From: Rhodobacteraceae bacterium HLUCCO18
Lineage (GTDB): Bacteria; Pseudomonadota; Alphaproteobacteria; Rhodobacterales; Rhodobacteraceae
Reading direction: 5' to 3'
NCBI GenBank assembly: GCA_001314805.1
Contig: LJSY01000014.1
Location: 1-64,000 of the forward strand
DNA length: 64,000 bases
The position numbers were made by a program, and so were the translations under genes. The notes beneath the pieces are model-generated. The model was not told the origin of the DNA and did not search any database. It saw nothing but the letters and a program-made list of their open reading frames with translations. This document shows, piece by piece, positions 10,340 through 19,070 of this stretch; the stretch's first letter is position 1, and every line of letters begins with the position of its first letter.

Positions 10340-11098
10340 ATGACACGCCAAGTGACACTCCTTGCCGCCACCGCCGCGCTGGCGCTGACCGCCGCGCCGC
10401 TCGTCGCCCAGACGGCGGGCGACCACGTCACCTACGAGGTGGGGGGCATGGAATTCGAGGGCTATGTCGCCACGCCCGAGGGCGAAAGCCGCGGCACCGT
10501 CCTGATCGTCCACGACTGGGACGGCATGACCGACTACGAGGAAGCCCGCGCCGACATGCTGGCCGAGGCGGGCTATACCGCCTTCGCCATCGACGTCTAC
10601 GGCGCCGACGCCGATCCGCAGGGCCCCGAGGACTACCGCGCGCTGTCCGGGGCGCTCTATGGCGACCGGGAGACGTTTCGCGAGCGCCTGATGGGCTCGA
10701 TCATGGCCGCCGGCGATATTCCCGGTGCGACCGACAATGTGGTGATGATCGGCTACTGCTTCGGCGGCGCGGCGGTGCTGGAAGCCGCACGCGCGGGCGC
10801 GGAGCTTGATGGGTTCGTCAGCTTCCACGGCGGGTTGCCCACGCCCGAGGGGCAGGACTGGTCCGACGCCAGCGGTGCCCCGATCATGTTCTTCCACGGC
10901 TCGGCCGACCCGGTCTCGGGCATCGGCGATCTGGCGCAGGTCATGGCAGAGCTGAACGAGGCGGACATCCCGCACGGCGCCGAGATCTACGGGGGTGCCC
11001 GGCACAGCTTCACGGTTCCCGGCTCGAACGACTACCTCGCGGAGCCGGACGCGGACAGCTGGGACGGGCTGATGGAGTTTCTCGACGAGACGCTCTGA
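10340..11098 (+). CDS. Dienelactone hydrolase family protein, secreted
   Basis: Signal peptide; VLIVHDWDGMTDYEEARADMLAEAGY; GYCFGGAAVLE. Confidence 0.9.
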   Translation: MTRQVTLLAATAALALTAAPLVAQTAGDHVTYEVGGMEFEGYVATPEGESRGTVLIVHDWDGMTDYEEARADMLAEAGYTAFAIDVYGADADPQGPEDYRALSGALYGDRETFRERLMGSIMAAGDIPGATDNVVMIGYCFGGAAVLEAARAGAELDGFVSFHGGLPTPEGQDWSDASGAPIMFFHGSADPVSGIGDLAQVMAELNEADIPHGAEIYGGARHSFTVPGSNDYLAEPDADSWDGLMEFLDETL

Positions 11099-11188
11099 GG
11101 TCGGGGCAGGGGGTGACGCGCGCGTCGCCCCCCTTCTCGTCGCCGGCGATCCGTGATTGGATGAGAGAGACAGGACCGTGACGGCGAG

Positions 11189-11686
<498 letters not shown>

Positions 11687-11708
11687 TGCGTCGCCCCGGT
11701 GGTTGGCC

Positions 11709-11738
11709 GGGGGATTGCGTATTTATGGAAAGATGAAG
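11709..11738 (-). repeat. Dispersed intergenic repeat copy B
   Basis: GGGGGATTGCGTATTTATGGAAAGATGAAG on + strand. Confidence 0.6.
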
Positions 11739-11776
11739 GGGTGGGGGCGTGCCCTGCCGCAACAGGGGCGAGAGAG

Positions 11777-12568
11777 ATGTACGATTTCGAATTCGCGAAA
11801 CCCGGGACGATCGCCGAGGCCGCGGCGGCCTTGAAGGGCGAGGGCGCGCAGGCGCTGGGCGGGGGGCAGACGCTTCTACCGACGATGAAGCAGCGGCTGG
11901 CCGCGCCCGAGCTTCTGGTGAGCCTGAGCGGCATCGCGGAGATGCAGGGCGTCTGCGTCTCGGACGCGGGCGAGGTCTGCATCGGCGGCGCGACGACGCA
12001 TGCCACCGTCGCGCGGGAGGCGGCGGCGCATTACCCGGCGCTGGCCGATCTGGCCGGGCGCATCGGCGACCCGGCGGTCCGCAACCGTGGCACGATCGGC
12101 GGCAGTCTCGCCAATAACGACCCCTCCGCCTGTTATCCGGCCGCCGCACTGGGGTCGGGCGCGCGCATCCTGACGAACACGCGCGAGATCGCGGCGGACG
12201 CGTTCTTCGAGGGCATGTTCGCCACCGCGCTCGAGGAGGGCGAGATCATCACCGAGGTACGGTTCCCGGTGCCGCAGGTCGCCGCCTGGGCGAAGTTCGC
12301 GCAGCCCGCCTCACGATTCGCGCTGGTCGGCGTTTTCGTCGCGCGCTTCGCCGATGGTGTCCGGGTGGCGGTGACTGGCGCATCGTCCGATGGCGTGTTC
12401 CGCTGGACGGAGGCCGAGGCCGCGCTGGGCGCGTCGTTCGAGGCGGAGGCGCTGGCCCCGCTCTCGCCGCCCGGTGGCGACATGATCTCGGATATCCACG
12501 GGTCCGGCGATTACCGCGCCCATCTGGTGAAGGTGATGGCGGGACGGGCCGTCGCGGCGGCCGGGTAG
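11777..12568 (+). CDS. coxM: FAD-binding medium subunit of CO dehydrogenase/xanthine dehydrogenase family
   Basis: MYDFEFAKPGTIAEAAAAL; GGGQTLLPTMKQRLA; GDPAVRNRGTIGGSLANNDPSACYPAA. Confidence 0.93.
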   Translation: MYDFEFAKPGTIAEAAAALKGEGAQALGGGQTLLPTMKQRLAAPELLVSLSGIAEMQGVCVSDAGEVCIGGATTHATVAREAAAHYPALADLAGRIGDPAVRNRGTIGGSLANNDPSACYPAAALGSGARILTNTREIAADAFFEGMFATALEEGEIITEVRFPVPQVAAWAKFAQPASRFALVGVFVARFADGVRVAVTGASSDGVFRWTEAEAALGASFEAEALAPLSPPGGDMISDIHGSGDYRAHLVKVMAGRAVAAAG

Positions 12569-12584
12569 CCCCGCACGCGACCAG

Positions 12585-13232
12585 TCAGGCCGGGTGCGCG
12601 TGTCGGGGGGCGGGATGCGCGGCCTCCGGTTCCGCGTCCAGGTCGAGCCAGAGACGCCCCTTGCGATAGCCGCCGCGAACGAGGAAGCCCGGGCTTCGGA
12701 TATCGGGAAAGCGTTCAGCCCAGTCGCGGTAGCGGTCGTTGGTGACCACACGTGCCTTCAGGTCCTGCGCCTCGCGCAGGATGATCGGATCGGCTTGGGT
12801 GCCCTTGTCCACCACCATCACGCGGTCCGTGGGCAGGCCGAGCATCTTGCCGAATACGTGATCGTGGCAATAGCGGCCCTCCAGCAGGTAACCCGCATTG
12901 GCGTCGAAAATGACGCCGGGCGTGAAGCCCAGGCCCTTCAGGTGGCGCACCACCTCGCGCACCGGCTCGATGCGTGGGGTGTCGCCGCCCCAGTGCATCA
13001 CGTTGGAGCCGTCGATGACGATCCAGGCCGGGTCTTTCCTGGGGCGTGGGCGCCAGCCGACGATCCAGGCCGGGTCCGCGACGGGGCGTGCGCGCCAGGC
13101 GTGGAACAGCAGCCAGAGGCTCGCGAGGCAGGAGGGGCCCGCGATCAGGATCAGGTCCGACAGGCCGGGCAGGGCGAATGCCGCCGCGACACCGGCAAGC
13201 GACAGGAGAAACAGGAGGAACGGGACCAGCAT
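12585..13232 (-). CDS. Membrane-anchored NYN/Zc3h12a-like ribonuclease domain protein
   Basis: Two N-terminal hydrophobic segments, then WIVIDGSNVMHWGGDTP...VVTNDRYRDWAERFP. Confidence 0.8.
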   Translation of the reverse strand: MLVPFLLFLLSLAGVAAAFALPGLSDLILIAGPSCLASLWLLFHAWRARPVADPAWIVGWRPRPRKDPAWIVIDGSNVMHWGGDTPRIEPVREVVRHLKGLGFTPGVIFDANAGYLLEGRYCHDHVFGKMLGLPTDRVMVVDKGTQADPIILREAQDLKARVVTNDRYRDWAERFPDIRSPGFLVRGGYRKGRLWLDLDAEPEAAHPAPRHAHPA

Positions 13233-13340
13233 CTGCCCAGCGTGGCGTGCGGAAGGAGCGGCACCGTGGCCGCCGCGTGACGATTCCTTGGCAAGGTGCC
13301 CTGTAGCGGCTCGGCCGTGCCGAAGCGGTCTTGCGCCACG

Positions 13341-13368
13341 AAAAAGGCGCGCCGTCCCGGGCGCGCCT
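13341..13368 (-). terminator. Rho-independent terminator of infC
   Basis: Minus strand AGGCGCGCCCGGGACGGCGCGCCTTTTT. Confidence 0.8.
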
Positions 13369-13392
13369 CGTGTCGCGGGAACGGGCCGCGGC

Positions 13393-13935
13393 CTACTTGG
13401 CCGGGCCGATCATCATGACCATCTGGCGGCCTTCCATCCTTGGCATGTTCTCGACCTTGCCGAGGCCCTCGACGTCGCTTGCCACCCGTTCGAGAAGCTC
13501 GCGCCCGAGGTTCTGGTGCGCCATCTCGCGTCCGCGGAAGCGGAGCGTAACCTTGACCTTGTCGCCGGCTTCGAGAAAGCGCGTCACGTTGCGCATCTTG
13601 ACGTCGTAGTCATGGGTGTCCGTGTTGGGACGGAATTTCACCTCCTTGACCTCGATCGTCTTCTGCTTTTTGCGCGCCTCGGCCTCGCGTTTCTGGGTCT
13701 CGTACTTGAACTTGCCGAAATCCATGATCTTGCAGACCGGCGGGTCGGCGTTGGGCGAGATCTCGACGAGGTCGAGCCCGGCTTCGATGGCCATGTCCAT
13801 GGCTTTGGCGGGGTGTACGACACCGACGTTTTCGCCGTCCGCGCCGATCAGCCTGATCTCGGGGGCGCGGATCTTCTCGTTCACGCGCGGGCCGGTGTCG
13901 CGGGTCGGCGGCGCGTTGTGGGGTCTGCGGGCTAT
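13393..13935 (-). CDS. infC: Translation initiation factor IF-3, apparent AUA start
   Basis: [40 protein letters not shown]...[25 protein letters not shown] 8 nt before ATA. Confidence 0.93.
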   Translation of the reverse strand: MARRPHNAPPTRDTGPRVNEKIRAPEIRLIGADGENVGVVHPAKAMDMAIEAGLDLVEISPNADPPVCKIMDFGKFKYETQKREAEARKKQKTIEVKEVKFRPNTDTHDYDVKMRNVTRFLEAGDKVKVTLRFRGREMAHQNLGRELLERVASDVEGLGKVENMPRMEGRQMVMMIGPAK

Positions 13936-14133
13936 TGGGATCGTCCTTCTGTAGCCATAAAGTCGATGGCCAAACGTATCCTCATGGCCTGCTCGATTCA
14001 AGGTAGCGTTTCAAGGCGATCCCGGCGCCGATCCGCTGTCCGCCCGCCGATCGGATCCGGGTCGTTGCGCCGGACGTCACCGCGGGTGTAGCGGCGTGCC
14101 TGTGTGAAGCGATGCTGAAAGGTGGGTTGCATC

Positions 14134-14766
14134 ATGAGAGTTCTGATTATCGTCGTCATCCTCGCGGCCCTTGGGCTGGGCGCGTATTTCCTCAGCCAGG
14201 GCGCGCCGGGGGAACGGGAGGACACCGCCCGCGCGCCGGAGGCGGCGGTGGAAGAGGCCGAAGGGGAAGCCGAAGGGGAGGCCGAGGTCGTGGCGGATGA
14301 CACCGCCGAGACCGCCGAGACCGCCGAAGAGGCGATGACGGCGGTCGAGGACGCCGTCGAGGAAACCACAACCGCCGTCGAGGCGGCCGCGGGAAACGCC
14401 GTCGATGCCGCGACCGGGGCCGCAGAAGAAGCCGCCGGCGCAGCGAACGACACGCTCGAGCGTCTGACCGAGGATGCGGCAGAGACGGCCGGGGACGAAG
14501 CCGATGCGGTCTCGGAGGCCGCCGGCGACGCGGCCAACGCCGTCCTCGAGGCCGCGACGGGGGCGCCGGAGGCGTCGCCGCGTCTGCAGGACGCTCTGAC
14601 GCGCGACGGGTTCGACGTCGACACCGCGATCGCGGCCATCGAAGGCTCGGAGGTGTCCGAGATGACGAAGCGCGCGGCGCGTGCCGCCCTGGAAAGGGCG
14701 CGGGACACTCCCGAAATGATGCCCGCGGCGATCGAACAGGCGCGCAGCATTCTCGGGCTGGAATAG
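14134..14766 (+). CDS. Membrane-anchored Ala/Glu-rich protein
   Basis: N-terminal TM segment MRVLIIVVILAALGLGAYFL, then long Ala/Glu-rich low-complexity region. Confidence 0.65.
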   Translation: MRVLIIVVILAALGLGAYFLSQGAPGEREDTARAPEAAVEEAEGEAEGEAEVVADDTAETAETAEEAMTAVEDAVEETTTAVEAAAGNAVDAATGAAEEAAGAANDTLERLTEDAAETAGDEADAVSEAAGDAANAVLEAATGAPEASPRLQDALTRDGFDVDTAIAAIEGSEVSEMTKRAARAALERARDTPEMMPAAIEQARSILGLE

Positions 14767-14790
14767 CGCGCGACGGGTTGCAGAAAGGAA

Positions 14791-14822
14791 AAGCCCCCGC
14801 CGCGGACCGCGCCGGGGGCTTT
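14791..14822. terminator. Bidirectional terminator hairpin
   Basis: AAGCCCCCGCCGCGGACCGCGCCGGGGGCTTT between convergent genes. Confidence 0.85.
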
Positions 14823-14856
14823 GGCAAGGGGCGCAGTCGTCCGGCAGGTCGCGACC

Positions 14857-15696
14857 CTAGTCGAGAAACGCCTTTTCCACCACGTATTCGGCGGGCTGCG
14901 AATTGGCACCTTCGCGCAGCCCCGCCTCCTCCAGCATCTCCTTGAGTTCGAGGTTGAAGGCGAGGTTGCCGCAGATCATCGCCCGGTCGTTCTCGGGACA
15001 GAGCGGTGTGACGCCGAGATCGGCATAGGCCTCGCCCGAGCGGATCAGGTCGGTGATCCGGCCCATCTTGGCGCTCTCTTCGCGGGTCGTGGTCGGGTAG
15101 TACCTGATCTTTTTCCAGAAACCGTCGCCGATGACCTCGTTGAGAAGCTCGTCCTCGCGCAGGCTCTCGATGATCTCGCGGCCATAGGTCAGCTCGCCCG
15201 CCTCGCGGCAGGTATGGGTGATGATGACCTCGTCGTAATCCTCGTAGGTCTGCGGCTCCCGCAGGAGCGAGGCGAAGGGCGCGAACCCGGTGCCGGTGGC
15301 GAAGAACCAGATGCGCTTGCCGGGCAGCAGCGCGTCATGCACCAGTGTGCCCACGGGCTTGGGGCGCAGGATGATCTCGTCGCCCGGACGGATATGCTGA
15401 AGCCGCGAGGTCAGCGGCCCGTTGGGGACCTTGATCGAGTAGAATTCGAGCTCTTCGTCCCAGGAGGGGGAGGCGATCGAGTAGGCCCGCAGAAGCGGCT
15501 TGACCTTGCCCGTCTTCGGGTCGGGCTCGTCCATCAGGCCGATCATCACGAATTCGCCCGAGCGGAAGCGCAGCGACGGCGGACGCGTGCAGCGGAACCG
15601 GAACAGCCGGTCGGTGTAATGCTGCACCTCGGTCACGGTCTGCGCGTCCGGGAGCGTGGGCGTGGCCTTGACGGCGGGGCTTTCGGTGTCTTTCAC
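14857..15696 (-). CDS. fpr: Ferredoxin-NADP reductase
   Basis: FRFRCTRPPSLRFRSGEFVMIGL, LLRAYSIASPSWDEELEFYSIKVPNGPLTSRLQ, AEYVVEKAFLD. Confidence 0.95.
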   Translation of the reverse strand: MKDTESPAVKATPTLPDAQTVTEVQHYTDRLFRFRCTRPPSLRFRSGEFVMIGLMDEPDPKTGKVKPLLRAYSIASPSWDEELEFYSIKVPNGPLTSRLQHIRPGDEIILRPKPVGTLVHDALLPGKRIWFFATGTGFAPFASLLREPQTYEDYDEVIITHTCREAGELTYGREIIESLREDELLNEVIGDGFWKKIRYYPTTTREESAKMGRITDLIRSGEAYADLGVTPLCPENDRAMICGNLAFNLELKEMLEEAGLREGANSQPAEYVVEKAFLD

Positions 15697-15755
15697 GGGG
15701 GGCCTCGGGGATGAGCGGCTTTGGCGGAGATTGCCCGCAGCCCTCAACGTAAGCC

Positions 15756-15769
15756 TTGATCTGGATCAG
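15756..15769. promoter_or_regulatory. Putative FNR/FnrL-type box upstream of fpr
   Basis: TTGATCTGGATCAG, one mismatch to TTGAT-N4-ATCAA; ~60 bp before GTG 15696. Confidence 0.5.
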
Positions 15770-15819
15770 GGGAAGGGCGCCGCCCCGGGGCGGCCTGTCG
15801 CGGGCGCGGGCGGTACCGG

Positions 15820-16041
15820 TCACGGCACCGGATCGGTGCCTGCCTCCGTAAGGCGCGGGGCGGTCACCTCGTGGGCGCGCGCCTCCGCGTCGAGCAGGTG
15901 CAACTCCGCAGTCATGGCATCCAAGATGCCCAGCGCCCGGCGCGGATCGCGCGTCCAGTCGCCGTTCGGTCCCAGATAGACGGTTTCCCCGGTCACGAGG
16001 TCCGTTGCGGCCAGATGCCTGAGAGGTGCGATGCGTGCCAT
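15820..16041 (-). CDS. DUF2849-like protein
   Basis: MARIAPLRHLAATDLVTGETVYLGPNGDWTRDPRRAL. Confidence 0.65.
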   Translation of the reverse strand: MARIAPLRHLAATDLVTGETVYLGPNGDWTRDPRRALGILDAMTAELHLLDAEARAHEVTAPRLTEAGTDPVP

Positions 16042-16079
16042 CGTGGCGGTCCCGATTGAATTATTGGCAGAGGATAGAA

Positions 16080-16104
16080 CATTCTCCCGAAGAATGGGAG
16101 AATG
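16080..16104. promoter_or_regulatory. Inverted repeat operator candidate in divergent DUF2849 / Lrp promoter region
   Basis: CATTCTCCC-GAAGAAT-GGGAGAATG, perfect 9-bp arms. Confidence 0.6.
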
Positions 16105-16180
16105 CGCTTGCGGAAAGGAACGTGCGTTCGATAAACGGTGCTCCGAAAGGACAACATTCCCAGCAGCGAGGGCCCGCGAA

Positions 16181-16648
16181 ATGTCCGTCCAGATCGACGC
16201 CCTCGACCGACGCATTCTCGCTGCCCTGCAGGAGGATGCCAGCCGCTCGCTGGAGGAGATCGCGCGCCATGTGGGGTCGTCCAAGACGCCGGTCTGGACA
16301 CGGATTCGCAAGCTGAAGGAGGCGGGCGTCATCGGGCGGCAGACGGTGCTGCTGGATGCCGAGGCGCTGGGGCTCGAGGCCTGTTTCTTCGTCCTCATCC
16401 GAACGTCGGAGCACGAGGCGGACTGGCAGAACCGCTTTCTTGCCACGCTGAAGGAACGCCCCGAGGTGATGGAGGCGCACCGGCTGGCGGGCGATATCGA
16501 CTATATCCTGAAGGTCCGCGTCCCGAACGCGCGCGCCTATGACGTGTTCTACCAGGCGCTGATCGGCGAGGTGAAGATCCACACGGTCACGGCGCTGCTG
16601 TCGATGGAAGAGATCAAGTCCTCGCCGCTTCTGCCGCTGGGGGTGTGA
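16181..16648 (+). CDS. Lrp/AsnC family transcriptional regulator
   Basis: IDALDRRILAALQEDASRSLEEIARHVGSSKTPVWTRIRKLKEAGVI. Confidence 0.95.
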   Translation: MSVQIDALDRRILAALQEDASRSLEEIARHVGSSKTPVWTRIRKLKEAGVIGRQTVLLDAEALGLEACFFVLIRTSEHEADWQNRFLATLKERPEVMEAHRLAGDIDYILKVRVPNARAYDVFYQALIGEVKIHTVTALLSMEEIKSSPLLPLGV

Positions 16649-16656
16649 GGGGGGGC

Positions 16657-17220
16657 TCAGTAGAACCCCACCTCGGCCACATCGATCCGGGCCGAGTGGT
16701 CGCGGCCATAGGCGACCACGCCCAGCGAGGTCAGACGGTCGGCCCGCGGCACCCGTGGCAGAAACCCGCCCGAGCGCTCGAACGCCTCGAAAGGCAGGCG
16801 GATCTCGGCCCAGTCCGGTCCCACGTCGAACCCGGCCTGGTAGTACTGCCACGGCAGCCGCGTGCCGCGCGTGCGCAGATGGACGAAATAGCGCTGGGAA
16901 TTGCCGCGCACGACAAGACGCACACCCTCGGCGCTGTCCGCCGCTCCGTCCGGCAGATCCAGCCGCATCTGGATGAACCCGCCATTGTTCGCGGTGCTGA
17001 CGCTGCCGGTCATGCGGGCGAAACCTTCACCGTCCTGCGACAGGATCTCCACGCCGCCCGTGGACACGCCGCCCATCACCTGGTCGGTGAAAAAGCGCCA
17101 CCTCGTTTCCGCACCCGGCTCGAAACGTTCGGTCATCGGATCCTCCGCCAGTGCCATCAGGGGCAGCATCACGATAGCGATCAGCACCGTGAGGCCAAGG
17201 CGCAACCCCATCCTGCGCAT
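16657..17220 (-). CDS. CIA30-family protein
   Basis: Signal peptide; WRFFTDQVMGGVSTGGV; GFIQMRLDL. Confidence 0.8.
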   Translation of the reverse strand: MRRMGLRLGLTVLIAIVMLPLMALAEDPMTERFEPGAETRWRFFTDQVMGGVSTGGVEILSQDGEGFARMTGSVSTANNGGFIQMRLDLPDGAADSAEGVRLVVRGNSQRYFVHLRTRGTRLPWQYYQAGFDVGPDWAEIRLPFEAFERSGGFLPRVPRADRLTSLGVVAYGRDHSARIDVAEVGFY

Positions 17221-18428
17221 CACGCGAGGCTCGTATGCACATGCGAGCCGCGTTCCAGCGTCCGGTGCACGGGGCATTTGTCCGCGATCTGCAAAAGCCT
17301 CTGGCGCTGATCCTCGGTCAGGTCGCCCTCCAGCGTGATGCGGCGGGTGAAGGTCTCCAGCGGCATGGTCCCGTTGCCCGCGTCCTGCGCGTGCACCCGG
17401 TCATGGGTGACGTCGACCGAGACATGGGTCAGCGGCCAGCGCTTGCGCCTTGCATACATGCGCAGCGTCATCGAGGTGCAGGCGCCCAGCCCCGCGGCGA
17501 GGAACTGGTAGGGCGTGAGCCCCCGGTCCGTGCCGCCGTAGCTTTTCGGCTCGTCGCCCAGCACGTGGTGCTTCGGCCCCGCCATGATGTCCTGCAGGAA
17601 ACCGCCGGAATCGGCCTCGGTGACGCGCGTGACGCCTTCCGGCGCGCCGGGCGGCGGGGCGGGGGGGCGGAGGTCGAGATAGCGCTGCGCCCAGGAGGCG
17701 ATGACCCCGGCGGCGTATTCGGCGTCGCGGCCGCGGCTGATCAGGTGGTCGGCATCGTCGAGTGTGACGAAACTCTTGGGATGGCGCGCGGCGGTGAAGA
17801 TGCGCGTGGCGTTGTCGATGCCCACCACCTCGTCGCGTGGCGCGTGCAGCACAAGAAGCGCGCGGCCCAGTTCCGCGATATCGTCGGCGATGGCCGCGCC
17901 TTGCACGTCCTCGACGAAGCCGCGCCCGATCTTCACCATCCGCCCGCCGAGGTCCACCTCGCCCACGCCATCGCGGCGGATCGCGTCCAGCGCATCGCCG
18001 AAATTATGCGCCACATGGCCAGGGTCGAAGGGTGCGCCCAGCGTGACCACGGCCTTCGCGGACGCAATCTGCCGCGCGGCCTTCAGCATCGCGGCCCCGC
18101 CCAGCGAATGGCCGATCAGAAGCACGGGCGCCATGTCGCGCGCGCCCAGTGCCTCGGCGGCGCAGACCAGATCGCCCACGTTGGAGGTGAACGAGGTGTT
18201 GTGGAACTCCCCCGCCGAATGGCCCAGCCCGGTGAAGTCGAAGCGCAGGACGGCGATGCCTTCCGCCGTGAGCCGCTGCGCGATCCGGCGCGCGGCCGCG
18301 ATATCCTTGCCGCAGGTGAAGCAATGCGCGAAGAGCGCGGTCGCCAGATGCGGCCCCTCGGGCAGATCGAGGCGCGCGGCAAGATCGTCCCCGGCATGGC
18401 CGGTGAAGGTGAAACGTTCCGTTGGCAT
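17220..18428 (-). CDS. Bifunctional alpha/beta hydrolase / OsmC family protein
   Basis: N-terminal hydrolase (LLIGHSLGGAAML) fused to OsmC-like domain (LTPYQFLAAGLGACTSMTLRMYARRK...DKCPVHRTLE). Confidence 0.92.
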   Translation of the reverse strand: MPTERFTFTGHAGDDLAARLDLPEGPHLATALFAHCFTCGKDIAAARRIAQRLTAEGIAVLRFDFTGLGHSAGEFHNTSFTSNVGDLVCAAEALGARDMAPVLLIGHSLGGAAMLKAARQIASAKAVVTLGAPFDPGHVAHNFGDALDAIRRDGVGEVDLGGRMVKIGRGFVEDVQGAAIADDIAELGRALLVLHAPRDEVVGIDNATRIFTAARHPKSFVTLDDADHLISRGRDAEYAAGVIASWAQRYLDLRPPAPPPGAPEGVTRVTEADSGGFLQDIMAGPKHHVLGDEPKSYGGTDRGLTPYQFLAAGLGACTSMTLRMYARRKRWPLTHVSVDVTHDRVHAQDAGNGTMPLETFTRRITLEGDLTEDQRQRLLQIADKCPVHRTLERGSHVHTSLA

Positions 18429-18686
18429 GGGCAGTCTCCGTCGGGTGCCCCCGAGGATGGGCGCGCGGCGCCCGCGCGGCAACCCGCATGAAACCCCCAT
18501 CACGGGGACGTGTGGCGCCGGAGGCGCGCGTGAACGCTCGGCCTTCGACGCCCCCTTGCCCGCCGCGCCCGCAGGCAGCCTGCGCGCCGACCGGTCTTGC
18601 GCCCGCACGCGGCGTCCCCAAATCACGAAGGGAAAGGGGCGCCGGATTCCGGTCCGGCCTGCGCACCCGCCCCGGAGGAAGAGGAC

Positions 18687-18953
18687 ATGAACCGCCGCCG
18701 CTTCCTTGCAGCCACAGCCGCGTGCCTCGCCGCGCAACCCGCTCTTGCGCGACGCGGCGGGGATCGCGGCGCACGCGGCACACGGGGCACGCGGGGTCCG
18801 CGCCAGCCGCGCGCGCCCCGGACCGCCCGGCGTGTCACGGTGGTGGGCCTCTGGACCATCGGACTCATCCTGCTGCTGGAGGACTCCGGCGAGGAATGCG
18901 AGGTCGTCGCCCATGACGGCCAGGGCAACTCGATCTGTGTGCTGCTTGACTGA
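18687..18953 (+). CDS. Small Tat-like secreted protein with RG-rich segment
   Basis: MNRRRFLAATAACLAAQPALA; ARRGGDRGARGTRGTRGPRQPRAP. Confidence 0.6.
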   Translation: MNRRRFLAATAACLAAQPALARRGGDRGARGTRGTRGPRQPRAPRTARRVTVVGLWTIGLILLLEDSGEECEVVAHDGQGNSICVLLD

Positions 18954-18982
18954 GGCGGATCGGCCGCGCGCCGCCGTTCATC

Positions 18983-19070
18983 CCTTCATCCTGGCAGAAA
19001 ACCTCCGGGGGGGAGCGCGAAGCGCGGGGGGCAGAGCCCCCCTCGGCGCTCTCCCATCAGCGCGGCGTCG
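18983..19070 (+). repeat. Dispersed intergenic repeat copy D, overlapping the dddP 3' end
   Basis: CTTCATCCTGGCAGAAAACCTCCGGGGGGG...GGGGGGCAGAGCCCCCC; same organisation as copy C. Confidence 0.65.
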
